64,000 nucleotides of DNA from JAMZMI01 sp039944535 (GCA_039944535.1 JBDUYP010000013.1:1-64000), one strand, 5' to 3'; shown: positions 9,345 through 18,151, counted from the stretch's first letter. Program-made: numbers and translations. The notes: generated by a model from the letters alone, not told the origin.

Positions 9345-11537
9345 ATGTATTACACCAATCTATCCGATGCACGCCTTGTTTTTGGCGAACTAAAAAAAGC
9401 ATCTACGGAACGCATAGGTCCCGATGAAAGGATTGATATTCTGAAGAGTGCGATGAAGCTAAGCCGCCAGTTCGATGATGCCGGGCTCCTCGCGCTTTGT
9501 AAGCAGAAGCTTTCTCATGCCTATAAGGAGATTGGGGATATGGATACCGCCATACAAACGGCCAAAGAGGCGATTGGGCTTTATCAAATTTTGGATAACG
9601 AAATCATGAGGGGTCGTGGAAAATACGATCTCGCACAGTTTTACTTCCAGTCTAGCAACTATCACCTAAGTCTTATTTATTCACTCGAAGCACTTGAGAT
9701 TTTCAGGGTACTAGGCAACTTCCAGTATCAGGCCAGGGTACATTACCAACTGGGTACCATTTATGAACATTTCGATGATCAAAAGAGCGCCACCCTGGCT
9801 TATGAAGAGTCTGTGGATGCCGCACGCGAGGTGGGGGATGAAAAGCTGGAATCTGATGCCTATAATCCGCTTTCTGGAATATATCTCAATGCTGGAGATA
9901 CCGAAAAGGCAGAGAAACTCATAGACCTTTCGATGAACCTCAAAACCCAGGTGTCTGATACTCGCGGAATGGCCTTTGCTCTGTATGGTAAGGCTAAAAT
10001 ATACGTGAAGAAAGGGCAGCACGACATGGCCAGATCGGCCTTTGAGGAGTCAATCAGGATGCATCGCGAAAACGGTGAACTTATGGGGCTGGGTATGTGC
10101 TACTTCAAACTTGGCGAACTCCACTATCACATCAAGGATTACGCCAGGGCTATTGATGCTCTGAAGGGTGCTTTGAATTTTGCCAACTATAATCAGTTGC
10201 TTCATATCAAAATGAAGAGCGATTATTTGCTCTACGAAATTTATAAAATTCAGGGAGATAAGGATAAGGCACTCTCATATATTGAGACCTATCTCAAAGA
10301 CAAGAAGAACCTGGGTAATGAGCAGACACGCAAGATCATAGATAGCTATGAAGCCATAGTGTCTATGGAGCGGATGCAAAAGGATGCCGACATGCAGCGC
10401 GAGAGGGCAGAGATCATGAGTAAAAGAGATCAGGCCGAAAAAGCGTCTAAGGTCAAACAGGATTTTTTGTCCACCATGAGCCACGAAATCCGTACACCCC
10501 TCAATGCTGTGACGACCATCACTTCGTTTTTGAAAGAATTGGCCACCCCGGAGCAAGAGGATTTGCTCGAGTCACTTCAGTTCTCGTCTGACAATCTATT
10601 GAGGATTATCAATGATATACTGGACTTCAATAAACTTGATGTAGGCAAGTTGACCCTGGATGCAGCTCCATCCAATCTCAGGGCGCTCATCCGAAATATT
10701 CATGGTACATACGAGAGTATGGCAAAAGAAAAAGGCATTGCCTTTGCCATTTCGATAGACCAAAAAATAGAGAAGGGCTATTTAATAGATGAGACACGTC
10801 TGACTCAGATACTTGGTAATTTGATCAACAATGCCATCAAATTCACCGAAGAAGGGGGCGTAGAACTCGCCATTGAGTTGATATCCACCAATGCCATTAA
10901 TGACGAGATTGAGTTTCGGGTGAGCGATACTGGTATAGGCATATCCGAAGATTTTATCGACAATGTTTTTGGTACTTTCACTCAGCCCAAATCTCATAAG
11001 ACCAAAAAGCACGGGGGCTCAGGTCTTGGGCTGGCCATAGTCAAAAAGCTTGTAGAAATACACGGCAGCAGCATTCATGTAGAAAGTGAAGTTGGGAAGG
11101 GCTCTGTCTTCTACTTTAAATTGCCACTCAAAAGAGAACAGCTGGAGGAGCGAAAAGAATCGCATTCGCAAAACGGACTTATCAGCAAGAGCATACTTCT
11201 GGCAGAAGACAATATGATCAATGCCATGGTGTCTATGAAGCTGCTAAGTAATTGGGGGATGAAATGCACCCATGCTATCAATGGGCATGAGGTGGTTAAA
11301 ATGGCACGGTCAAAGGCTTTTGATTGTATTCTCATGGATATCCATATGCCCGAAATGGATGGTTTTGAAGCGGCGCAGTTGATCAAATCTGAAGCAAACC
11401 CTAATAACGAAACACCCATCTATGCCCTGACGGCAGATATCATGGCTAAGCACGAACAGAATGCCGGTTGCTTTGATGGCTTCTTACTTAAACCAATGGA
11501 GCAGGAGAAGTTGTACGAGGTGCTTTCTCAGGTCTAA
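9345..11537 (+). CDS. Soluble TPR hybrid histidine kinase with receiver domain
   Basis: 730 residues if started at the ATG at 9345. An upstream TTG at 9243 adds 34 residues of low quality, so the ATG is preferred. The first ~340 residues are TPRs, then a short coiled coil, then HisKA with the H-box SHEIRTPLNAV (His380). HATPase_c follows, with N-box LGNLINNAIKF and G-boxes SDTGIGIS and GGSGLGLAI. A receiver domain ends the protein, with Asp665 in MDIHMPEMDG plus the conserved Thr (ALTAD) and Lys (LLKPM). No membrane segment is seen, so sensing is probably cytoplasmic through the TPRs. No output domain is present, so phosphate is likely passed to an unlinked HPt or regulator. It is divergent from the TPR-CHAT gene. 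Confidence 0.9.
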   Translation: MYYTNLSDARLVFGELKKASTERIGPDERIDILKSAMKLSRQFDDAGLLALCKQKLSHAYKEIGDMDTAIQTAKEAIGLYQILDNEIMRGRGKYDLAQFYFQSSNYHLSLIYSLEALEIFRVLGNFQYQARVHYQLGTIYEHFDDQKSATLAYEESVDAAREVGDEKLESDAYNPLSGIYLNAGDTEKAEKLIDLSMNLKTQVSDTRGMAFALYGKAKIYVKKGQHDMARSAFEESIRMHRENGELMGLGMCYFKLGELHYHIKDYARAIDALKGALNFANYNQLLHIKMKSDYLLYEIYKIQGDKDKALSYIETYLKDKKNLGNEQTRKIIDSYEAIVSMERMQKDADMQRERAEIMSKRDQAEKASKVKQDFLSTMSHEIRTPLNAVTTITSFLKELATPEQEDLLESLQFSSDNLLRIINDILDFNKLDVGKLTLDAAPSNLRALIRNIHGTYESMAKEKGIAFAISIDQKIEKGYLIDETRLTQILGNLINNAIKFTEEGGVELAIELISTNAINDEIEFRVSDTGIGISEDFIDNVFGTFTQPKSHKTKKHGGSGLGLAIVKKLVEIHGSSIHVESEVGKGSVFYFKLPLKREQLEERKESHSQNGLISKSILLAEDNMINAMVSMKLLSNWGMKCTHAINGHEVVKMARSKAFDCILMDIHMPEMDGFEAAQLIKSEANPNNETPIYALTADIMAKHEQNAGCFDGFLLKPMEQEKLYEVLSQV

Positions 11538-11595
11538 AACTTAACTTTATTACAACACGTCACCTTGGTATGGTCCGTCTTATCACTTTAGCTTT

Positions 11596-12894
11596 ATGCC
11601 TTACATGGGGCAATCAATCAAACTACCAGAAGATCTTCTCATGGGAGTGGCTACAGCCGCCACTCACATAGAAGGAGGCGAACAAAACCACAATTGGTAC
11701 CGGTGGTCGGAGCAGGGCAAAATAAAAGACGGTTCTCATAGCAAAGTGGCATGTGATCACATCAACAGGATAGAGGCGGATGTGGACCTGATCAAAAGCC
11801 TCAACGTCCAAACGTATAGGATGGGGCTTGAGTGGAGCAGGATAGAGCCTGAGGAGGGCAAGTTCTCAAAAGAAGGGATATCGGTTTACCGAAAGGAGAT
11901 AGAATTGCTTTTGAGTAAAGGAATCCAACCGCTTGTTACGCTTTGGCACTTTTCTAATCCGCTGTGGATGGAGGATGATGGAGGCTGGACCAGCCCAAAG
12001 TCCGTGACAAGGTTTATCAATTATACAAGTTTTGTGCTGGATGAACTTGGAGATTTGGTCACCGATTGGATCACCATCAATGAACCGAATGTCTATCTGT
12101 TTTTCGGCTATTTTGAAGGTATCTGGCCACCGGGCAAGCAAGGTGATGTCAAGAGCTTCCTGAAAGGCGCCAGGCATTTGTGTATGGCACACCTGCAAGC
12201 TTATAACTTGATTCATTCATTTTACAAGAGTGCCACCGTGACTCCTAAAGTAGGGGTGGCTCATCATCTGCGCATTTTCGACCGCTTGGATATGCGGCCA
12301 CTTACCAAACTGGCTACACAACTCACGGAGCGCATATTTCAAAATATCTTTTTGGATGCCATGACATACGGAAAATTTCGTTTTCCACTGACTCAAGGTG
12401 ATTTTAAAGTTGAGCGGAAAAGCTACGCCGATTTTATAGGGGTCAATTATTATTCCAGAGACATGATCAAAGGGGTATTCAATCCCGGTCAATTGTTTGG
12501 AGAGAGAAGCGTAAAGGACGGTGCAGAAGTGAATGACATGGGGTGGGAAATTTACCCGGAAGGGTTGGGGAGAATATGTTCGCAAGTGTATGACAAATAC
12601 AAGTTGCCCATCTACATTACCGAAAATGGAATGTGTGATGCCGAAGACTCCTTTCGCGCAGCATTTATCCATGATCATCTGGCGGAAGTGTCCAGACTCC
12701 ACGAAAAAGGAGTGCCTGTTGAGCGATACTATCATTGGTCGCTGCTAGACAACTTCGAGTGGGCAGAAGGAAACAGCGCCAGGTTTGGACTGTATCATAC
12801 CAATTATGAAACTCAGGAGCGAACCCTAAGAAGGAGTGGTGCATATTTCGCGCGTATATGTCAGGATAGAACGTTGCATTCACCTGCTGACTAG
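11596..12894 (+). CDS. Glycoside hydrolase family 1 beta-glycosidase
   Basis: 432 residues, close to the usual ~430-450 of family GH1. Both catalytic glutamates are in their signature motifs: acid/base Glu163 in TINEPN and nucleophile Glu343 in ITENGM. The N-terminal family pattern (FLMGVATAATHIEG-like) and the substrate-binding HWSLLDNFEWAEG near the C-terminus are also present. It hydrolyses terminal beta-glucosides or beta-galactosides with retention. There is no signal peptide, so it is cytoplasmic. It follows the hybrid kinase by 58 bases on the same strand. Substrate specificity cannot be read from the sequence. Confidence 0.95.
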   Translation: MPYMGQSIKLPEDLLMGVATAATHIEGGEQNHNWYRWSEQGKIKDGSHSKVACDHINRIEADVDLIKSLNVQTYRMGLEWSRIEPEEGKFSKEGISVYRKEIELLLSKGIQPLVTLWHFSNPLWMEDDGGWTSPKSVTRFINYTSFVLDELGDLVTDWITINEPNVYLFFGYFEGIWPPGKQGDVKSFLKGARHLCMAHLQAYNLIHSFYKSATVTPKVGVAHHLRIFDRLDMRPLTKLATQLTERIFQNIFLDAMTYGKFRFPLTQGDFKVERKSYADFIGVNYYSRDMIKGVFNPGQLFGERSVKDGAEVNDMGWEIYPEGLGRICSQVYDKYKLPIYITENGMCDAEDSFRAAFIHDHLAEVSRLHEKGVPVERYYHWSLLDNFEWAEGNSARFGLYHTNYETQERTLRRSGAYFARICQDRTLHSPAD

Positions 12895-12903
12895 CTATTT
12901 TTG
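12874..12903 (+). promoter_or_regulatory. Bacteroidota-type promoter
   Basis: TTG at 12874-12876, a 19-base spacer, then TATTTTTG (12896-12903), matching the Bacteroidota -33 / -7 pattern TTG...TAnnTTTG with normal spacing. It overlaps the end of the GH1 gene and sits 15 bases before the SRPBCC start, so the transcript leader would be very short. Confidence 0.5.
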
Positions 12904-12918
12904 GCATAAATTCAATAT

Positions 12919-13299
12919 ATGCCTGACTTCAAAAAATACTTTACGCTGCGAGCTGAGCCTGAGGAGGTTTTTGCGGCTCTCACATTTAAGCCTACCATAG
13001 AGCTTTGGACAGGTGCGCCAGCGCAGTTTGTGCTGGAGGAAGGTGCCGAATTTAGCATGTGGGATGGCAACATAGTGGGCAAAGTACTCGAGTTTGAGCC
13101 GGGCAAAAAGTTGGTGGAAGAATGGTATTTCGGAGATCAGGAGGATAAATCCATTGTCACTCTGAAGTTTCACCCGCACAAGAAGGGCATGTCTCTGGAG
13201 GTCAATCACACCAACATCCCCGAAGAAGCGTATGATGAGATGGTGACGGGCTGGCACGAGATGTTTATCGCTGACCTGGTAGAGTTTTATCAGGATTAG
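12919..13299 (+). CDS. SRPBCC / AHSA1-type protein
   Basis: 126 residues. The sequence has the START/Bet v1-like pattern of the AHSA1 group: an N-terminal strand leading to AEPEEVFAAL, then ELWTGAPAQF, a hairpin with FSMWDGNIVGKVLEF, the EEWYFG strand, and a C-terminal helix beginning GWHEMFIADLVEF. Members bind hydrophobic ligands or act as Hsp90 co-chaperone-like proteins; no specific ligand can be assigned. It is cytoplasmic. A good promoter match overlaps the end of the preceding glycosidase gene, so it may be expressed independently of that gene. Confidence 0.8.
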   Translation: MPDFKKYFTLRAEPEEVFAALTFKPTIELWTGAPAQFVLEEGAEFSMWDGNIVGKVLEFEPGKKLVEEWYFGDQEDKSIVTLKFHPHKKGMSLEVNHTNIPEEAYDEMVTGWHEMFIADLVEFYQD

Positions 13300-13506
13300 G
13301 GTTTGCCTGTTATACCATTTGCCCTGATTTTGACATAACTATCTTCAGCAGTCAGCCTCACCGTCACTATGAGCCTTTATCCGTTAAAATGGTGTTATAG
13401 CCCCGTTTTTCTAAGAAATTCCTACGACTTTCCCACGCCAAACCCACGCTAAAGTCTCTGAATGACGGTTTTCATTGGTATGACCTCAAACTCAAATCAA
13501 ATCACT

Positions 13507-13905
13507 TCACTTCTTTTTCCTGGCAGTTGTAGCTTTCTTCTTTTTTCCACTCTTTGCTGGCCGCTTGTCGGAAGCTTTGCCGGGTACAACCCAATAGATC
13601 AGCGCAACTCCCAGCAGCAATAGACCGAATGCAGCAATTGGGTTGGCTTGGATCAACTTAAAGGCCGTTTTTGGATATGATCTGGAGATGAAGGAGGAGG
13701 CGATGTATCCTTTTGTTCCTTTGTACTCCACCTGCCACCACCACTGGTTTGTCTTTTCCAATACGTTGATTTCCTCTCCCGCCGATACTGTGGTGAGCAC
13801 TCTTTTCTTATTATCAGGTCCTTTGCGCAGGTTCACCCCAGAGTTAATCACGTACGTCCACTGGATGGTCACCAGCAAAGAAAGCAGGACAAATAGACTT
13901 TTCAT
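13507..13905 (-). CDS. Small membrane protein with bacterial SH3 domain
   Basis: 132 residues. There is an N-terminal signal or anchor (MKSLFVLLSLLVTIQ), then a bacterial SH3 (SH3b) domain at ~20-75 (VNLRKGPDNKKRVLTTVSAG, then WWWQVEYKGTKGYIAS). A transmembrane helix lies at ~88-108 and a very Lys-rich tail ends the protein (KKKKATTARKKK). SH3b domains usually bind peptidoglycan peptides. With the SH3b between two hydrophobic segments, it probably faces the periplasm with the basic tail inside (inference). Its start overlaps the stop of the upstream DUF3817 gene (ATGA), so the pair is translationally coupled. Confidence 0.75.
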   Translation of the reverse strand: MKSLFVLLSLLVTIQWTYVINSGVNLRKGPDNKKRVLTTVSAGEEINVLEKTNQWWWQVEYKGTKGYIASSFISRSYPKTAFKLIQANPIAAFGLLLLGVALIYWVVPGKASDKRPAKSGKKKKATTARKKK

Positions 13906-14204
13906 GATCTCGATTCTGCGGGTTTGAGAATGCGATCATCTGCATAGAAGGTGCCAAAAGGAATCAGTGAAGCCGCCAATACGATGAAAGAAGACCCCAA
14001 ACCCCAGCGGTGAATGAAGCTGTTTTGTAAAGCCAATATGATGTAGAGCATGAACAAAACCCCATGAGCCATACCCACGATATAGTTGGGTAGCAGGATA
14101 TCCAGTCCATACTTCAGAGGCATGGTAACGAAGAACAGCAGGTAGCTAATACCTTCTAAGATGGCCAGGAGCCTGAGCCTCCCGATGGGTGTTTTTAGAT
14201 TCAA
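13902..14204 (-). CDS. DUF3817 family membrane protein
   Basis: About 100 residues from the TTG at 14204. The frame is open to a TTG at 14264, but only the shorter form matches the family length, beginning just before the family motif GRLRLLAILEGISYLLFF. No ATG start is available. Three hydrophobic helices carry the DUF3817 pattern, including AMPLKYG-like (TMPLKYG) and GMAHGVLFMLYI. The function of the family is unknown. The stop overlaps the SH3b gene start by four bases. Confidence 0.72.
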   Translation of the reverse strand: MNLKTPIGRLRLLAILEGISYLLFFVTMPLKYGLDILLPNYIVGMAHGVLFMLYIILALQNSFIHRWGLGSSFIVLAASLIPFGTFYADDRILKPAESRS

Positions 14205-14414
14205 AATGAAGAGATTAATTCTAAACTTATTTAAAGGGGTGGTCTCAAATAAACTGAGCAGCAATCAGGAAGCAAATTTATATTTAGTTCGGTGAATTTT
14301 TCGTGTAGCATGTCTTAAAAACAGGATGACGATTGATGCTATCGGTTTTAAGTTCTCTTTAAAAAAATGGCTTGGCCTTATTGATGGAGGTGGAGCAGTC
14401 CTTGGATAAAACCT

Positions 14415-14444
14415 GACAGGTCATCCTGAGCTTGTCGAAGGACA
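14415..14444. repeat. REP-like dispersed repeat, copy 1
   Basis: Thirty bases identical to 18115-18144, with the core tcctgagcttgtcgaagga that is common as an interspersed palindromic repeat in many bacterial genomes. The flanks (gacaggt ... ctgac) are imperfectly inverted here. Confidence 0.8.
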
Positions 14445-14467
14445 GCTGACAGGTTGAGGTGAAGGTA

Positions 14468-14617
14468 TCAGCGTCGTTCCTGAAAATCAACAAAAGCTGC
14501 AGCAGCAGCCTGTACCTGTGCAGCTACTTCCGTGAGAGGATCGGTGATTTGAAGCACGCCCTCAGTGAGTGTTTGGAGTTGTGCCAGTCTTACTTGTGGC
14601 AGATTGATCGTTTGCAT
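14468..14617 (-). pseudogene. 49-codon ORF, possible remnant of a longer gene
   Basis: ATG at 14617, TGA at 14470-14468. The product reads MQTINLPQVRLAQLQ, continues with an Ala/Gln-rich amphipathic stretch and stops after FQERR. The regular heptad-like Leu pattern looks coding, and the abrupt end suggests a truncated N-terminus. It loosely recalls the start of DUF6261-type Bacteroidota proteins, but I cannot confirm this. The disrupted end lies next to the REP-like repeat. Confidence 0.25.
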
Positions 14618-14832
14618 ATCGATACATTTTTAAGGGTAAATAAAATTTGTAGGTACCTAATTTATTGATTTTTCGCATAACGCAAAACTGTATGACAGGG
14701 TAATTACGTGATCTTTGATGATATAAGGTGATTGGCCTTTTGAGATTGAAGGAGTAAGCTTATCACCCTTAGCGTTGAGAAAGCGAGATATGAAAGCGGG
14801 GTGGTCATTGGCGTGAGCAAAGCCTGTCGGCT

Positions 14833-14853
14833 CCTCTGGAAATAATACAGAGG
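14833..14853 (+). promoter_or_regulatory. Hairpin before the nuclease-like gene
   Basis: CCTCTG, a nine-base loop, then CAGAGG, ending 13 bases before the ATG. It could shield the translation start; it is too short for confidence. Confidence 0.25.
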
Positions 14854-14866
14854 CGGGAATTAATTA

Positions 14867-15637
14867 ATGGATAAATTGCGCTCACAAAGTATGCAAGACG
14901 AAAAAATAGAATCCATCAATCGAGTTATCTCCGCCTATCTGGAGGATAACAAACAGGCCAATGTCATAGCTGTAAAAGAGCTGATGCCTGACTTTATAAA
15001 AGCTGGAATTTTTCCGAAAGATGAAAAAAAGGGGCTGCCCATCCGGAAACTGCTTCGATCTCTGGATGCGGAGGGCGCTTTGGATAAAATACCAGCCATT
15101 CATGCAGAAAGAAAAGATAAAAACACATTTTGGTATGTTGTGAGGGAGGGGCATAGCTACGTTTCTGATGCGCCAAATGATACCGGGCTCACCAAGAAGC
15201 AAAAGGCAAAGAAGGTGGAATCGGAGAGTGATGAGCACTATTTGATCACTCTTTGTGATGAGTTATTGAAAGAGGCTGCCTCTCGCAAACAGACCTTCGG
15301 TTTTATACTGGGCGACTATCATAAGGATGGGAGAACAAGGAGTCTATTGCCTGTAGATGCTTTTTATGCCGGGCACAATCTGGTGATTGAGCTGGAGCGA
15401 GAAGGCGATCTCGACAGTGTAGATAACCCAAATCGAAAAATCGAAAATGGTTTGACTCGCGCCAGGCAAAAGGCGATTTATGCCGACCGAAAGAGAAATG
15501 CGCTTACCGAGAGAGGTGTGAAATTCATCGAAATCCAATACGAATCATTCGATCAGAACGACGAAAATGAGCTGGTAAGGGACAAAGAAAAAGACCTGAA
15601 AGTGCTCAGCGATTATCTCAAAGCGTTCCTGGCGTAA
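14867..15637 (+). CDS. Putative PD-(D/E)XK nuclease-like protein
   Basis: 256 residues, no signal peptide. The N-terminal ~95 residues look helical (possible winged-helix: VKELMPDFIKAGI, LPIRKLLRSLDAEG) and are followed by a charged linker. The C-terminal half has the layout of an endonuclease-like fold: FILGDYHKDG, then LPVDAFYAGHNLVIELE (candidate Asp and Glu metal ligands). After a helix come RQKAIYADRKRNALTERG and the strand VKFIEIQYESF, as in Vsr/DUF559-like proteins. The classic Lys of the E-x-K motif is not obvious. It could be a solitary nuclease or a defence-associated protein. It stands alone, 27 bases before the mnmE ghost fragment, in a repeat-rich region. Confidence 0.5.
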   Translation: MDKLRSQSMQDEKIESINRVISAYLEDNKQANVIAVKELMPDFIKAGIFPKDEKKGLPIRKLLRSLDAEGALDKIPAIHAERKDKNTFWYVVREGHSYVSDAPNDTGLTKKQKAKKVESESDEHYLITLCDELLKEAASRKQTFGFILGDYHKDGRTRSLLPVDAFYAGHNLVIELEREGDLDSVDNPNRKIENGLTRARQKAIYADRKRNALTERGVKFIEIQYESFDQNDENELVRDKEKDLKVLSDYLKAFLA

Positions 15638-15664
15638 TCAGGGTGGGAAAGAGCTTCTTCCCAA

Positions 15665-15808
15665 GGAGAATATGTTTTCGGGGAGATCACCTGTTGTGAT
15701 CTCGCCCGTAATCAAATCAGGATCATGCAGTGAGTTGCGGATGTTCATGGCCACAAAATCGTTCGTGACCTCATTGTCAATACCAGCCAGGACGTCATTC
15801 AGTGTTTT
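15665..15808 (-). pseudogene. Decayed copy of the mnmE 3' end
   Basis: About 143 bases align without gaps to 21539-21681, the 3' part of the intact mnmE gene, in the same orientation; hand alignment gives roughly 87% identity. Read on the minus strand it keeps the frame (LNDVLAGIDNEVTNDFVAM, then ITGEITTGDLPENIFS) but diverges exactly where intact mnmE encodes the essential terminal KFCIGK. No upstream part of mnmE is present. It is the remnant of a duplication or of an insertion into mnmE. Confidence 0.85.
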
Positions 15809-15819
15809 ATCTCAAGATC

Positions 15820-15839
15820 GATTTCATCAGCTTCTGATC
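15820..15839. repeat. 20-bp hairpin repeat, copy 1
   Basis: gatttcatcagcttctgatc, identical to 18152-18171 at the end of the ABC permease gene. It contains the inverted repeat ATCAG-ctt-CTGAT. The remaining sequence up to 16149 shows no ORF or other structure that I can support. Confidence 0.7.
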
Positions 15840-16149
15840 CTTTGCTGTAGCAAGTGTTTACTTGTTACAAGGAATAAATCGTAAAGACCTCAGCCTAATT
15901 TTCCTTTCAGCTTTTCCTCAAACACCCATGTTTCATGCTTTCTGAGTTGTAGGAAAGCTTTTTCTTATTATCACTTTGATCCAATTGTTGAGTGCGTATA
16001 GAGACCCCAATTAAACCAGTGTAGCTCTTGTCGGGAGATTGAGTGTGTCATTCTCTGAGATAGGAAACAAGACGCCTAAACTAAATGCTTCTGCCTGTCA
16101 AGTTGGGAACTGCGGGTTTATGAGTTAAATTCCATAGGAAAAGGCTGCT

Positions 16150-18012
16150 ATGAAACTACCCTCACTATCACATTTGTATAATCAGGCCATTCTTGCTTTT
16201 CGCAAACACCCGCTCGTGATACTGGCTGCATGTACAGCGGTGTTTTTTGCCATTTTTTTAGTTGAACAAGAAGACTCTGTCGAAAATGCCTTTCCCTTCA
16301 TCAACTTGTTGCTGTGCGGGTATTTGGGTGTAGCCCTTTTTCTTGCGATAGATGTTTTTTCAAAGGCATCCAACCAAAGTGGGTCTTTTAGAGTAGTTGC
16401 GTGGAGTGTGGGTGTTTTGCTTCTTGTCGGGGTTTATTTCTACTTGCCCGGCTCGGAGGATACGCTCAATAAGCAGATTCCTTATATACGCTACAGCATT
16501 TTGGCCATTGCAGCACATCTGCTGGTTTCATTTGCTCCTTTCCTGAGTCGTGGTACTTTAAACGGATTCTGGCAGTTTAATCGTGTGATTTTTCTGCGCT
16601 TTCTGCTGGCAGTGCTTTATTCTGGTTTTTTATACGTTGGCCTGGTGCTGGCATTAGTGGCTTTGGATGAGTTGTTTAAGGTGGATGTGGATGAAAAGCG
16701 ATATTTTGAAATATTCATATTCATTTCCGGAGTATTTAATACATGGTTTTTCGCAGCAGGTATACCGGACAAATACGATGAACTAGACCTCAATGTGGAT
16801 TTTCCGAAAGGATTGCGCACTTTCATTCTCTATGTGCTTATTCCGCTTTTGGGGCTTTACTTCCTGATTCTTTATAGCTATTCTATTAAGATCATTTTTG
16901 CCTGGGACTGGCCATCAGGTATCATTACCTATATGGTTATAGCTGTAGCGGTATTGGGTACCCTGGCAATGTTGCTCTCATACCCATACTCTCTCCGTGA
17001 GAACAAAAGCCCACTTGCATTTTTAAACAAAGGATATTTTTGGGTTCTGATCCCCATGATTATCATGTTGTATTTAGCCATTGGTATCAGGGTGGCTGAC
17101 TATGGTATTACGATCAATAGATACATAGCCATTTTACTGGCTTTTTGGCTGTCTGGTATATCCATTTACATGGTGGTGAGCGGAAAAGACATAAGATTAA
17201 TTCCGATTTCACTTTTTTCTGTCATTCTGTTGTGTTCGTTTGGTCCCTGGGGGTTGTTTGATGCCAGCGAAAGGAGTCAGGTAGCACGATTGGAAATGCT
17301 ACTGACAAATGCGGGAATACTGGAAGGCAAGATAAAAGATGAACCCGAATGGAATAAAACCGATACAGTGCGGTTAAGCTTCAACAATCCGAATACCAAT
17401 GACCATATATTGAGTGATAGTCTCCACAATGAGGTGGTTTCTATCGTTCGCTATTTGGAAGACTTTCATGGGTTAAATGCCATTGAAGGTTGGTTTACCC
17501 AAAGTACCCGTGAGATAGCTCAGGCTCACAACCTATCTGAGAATGCCATAGCCATGCGCTTGATGGGGCTTAGGGCTGGGCGGAAGCATACTGGGGGGTA
17601 CGAGTCGTTCCCTACGTTTTATGCTTCAGGTTCTCAAACAAGTTTGCTTCAAATCGATGGTTTTGAATATTACTACGAGTTATCACTTCACCAAAAAAAT
17701 GAGCCTATAGATTCCTTGGAATTGTCAGACGGGCTGGAGCTGGTTCTCAGCCTTGAGCCTGGTGTGCTGATGCTGGCAAGGAAAGAAACGGACTCCTTGC
17801 TGAAGTTTGATTTAAATAAAGTATATGATGATTTTATGGATATGAACAATGCGGGATATTACAGATCCTCTATGAGGCCAAACGAATCCATCATTCTTGC
17901 AGAAGAAAATGAATGGTTAAAGGCCAGGTTATATATTGAACGCTTTAGGTCTAAAGAGGAGGGAATAACCGAATGTGGGGGTAAGCTTTTGTTTACCTTC
18001 ACTGACAAATAA
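16150..18012 (+). CDS. DUF4153 family polytopic membrane protein
   Basis: 620 residues. The first ~375 contain about eleven to twelve hydrophobic segments with the DUF4153 pattern: FWQFNRVIFLRFLLAVLYSG, the loop DELFKVDVDEKRYFE, and FNTWFFAAGIP. The C-terminal ~240 residues are soluble and carry no recognised domain. The family is of unknown function and common in Bacteroidota. It stands alone between the mnmE ghost and the ABC-transporter operon, convergent with the latter. No clear promoter was seen in the 5' spacer. Confidence 0.8.
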   Translation: MKLPSLSHLYNQAILAFRKHPLVILAACTAVFFAIFLVEQEDSVENAFPFINLLLCGYLGVALFLAIDVFSKASNQSGSFRVVAWSVGVLLLVGVYFYLPGSEDTLNKQIPYIRYSILAIAAHLLVSFAPFLSRGTLNGFWQFNRVIFLRFLLAVLYSGFLYVGLVLALVALDELFKVDVDEKRYFEIFIFISGVFNTWFFAAGIPDKYDELDLNVDFPKGLRTFILYVLIPLLGLYFLILYSYSIKIIFAWDWPSGIITYMVIAVAVLGTLAMLLSYPYSLRENKSPLAFLNKGYFWVLIPMIIMLYLAIGIRVADYGITINRYIAILLAFWLSGISIYMVVSGKDIRLIPISLFSVILLCSFGPWGLFDASERSQVARLEMLLTNAGILEGKIKDEPEWNKTDTVRLSFNNPNTNDHILSDSLHNEVVSIVRYLEDFHGLNAIEGWFTQSTREIAQAHNLSENAIAMRLMGLRAGRKHTGGYESFPTFYASGSQTSLLQIDGFEYYYELSLHQKNEPIDSLELSDGLELVLSLEPGVLMLARKETDSLLKFDLNKVYDDFMDMNNAGYYRSSMRPNESIILAEENEWLKARLYIERFRSKEEGITECGGKLLFTFTDK

Positions 18013-18114
18013 CCCAATCGTGCTCAATATTCTAAATGTGGGTAAAGCATGAAAGATGGTTAAAGCCGAATGGATGCTTTGTTGCCATCCATGTGCTTCC
18101 ATTTCCTAAAACCC

Positions 18115-18150
18115 GACAGGTCATCCTGAGCTTGTCGAAGGACACCTGTC
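18115..18150. repeat. REP-like dispersed repeat, copy 2
   Basis: Full palindromic form: gacaggt at one end and acctgtc at the other, around the same tcctgagcttgtcgaagga core as copy 1. It lies between the convergent DUF4153 and ABC permease genes, a usual site for such elements, and may act as a transcript-end hairpin. Confidence 0.8.
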
Positions 18151-18151
18151 A

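Larger units (their letters stand above)
14265..14866. other. 602-bp spacer with repeat, mini-ORF and hairpin
   Basis: It holds a REP-like repeat (14415-14444), a 49-codon coding-looking ORF on the minus strand (14468-14617), and a short hairpin just before the next gene (14833-14853). I see no RNA gene or further ORF. Confidence 0.6.

Noticed and set aside
14459..14668. 69-codon plus-strand ORF
   Set aside because: Cys/Ser/Leu-rich product without protein-like pattern; the minus-strand ORF in the same place looks more like coding sequence.
15672..15884. 70-codon plus-strand ORF
   Set aside because: It is the antisense reading of the mnmE 3'-end fragment; the same shadow exists over intact mnmE.
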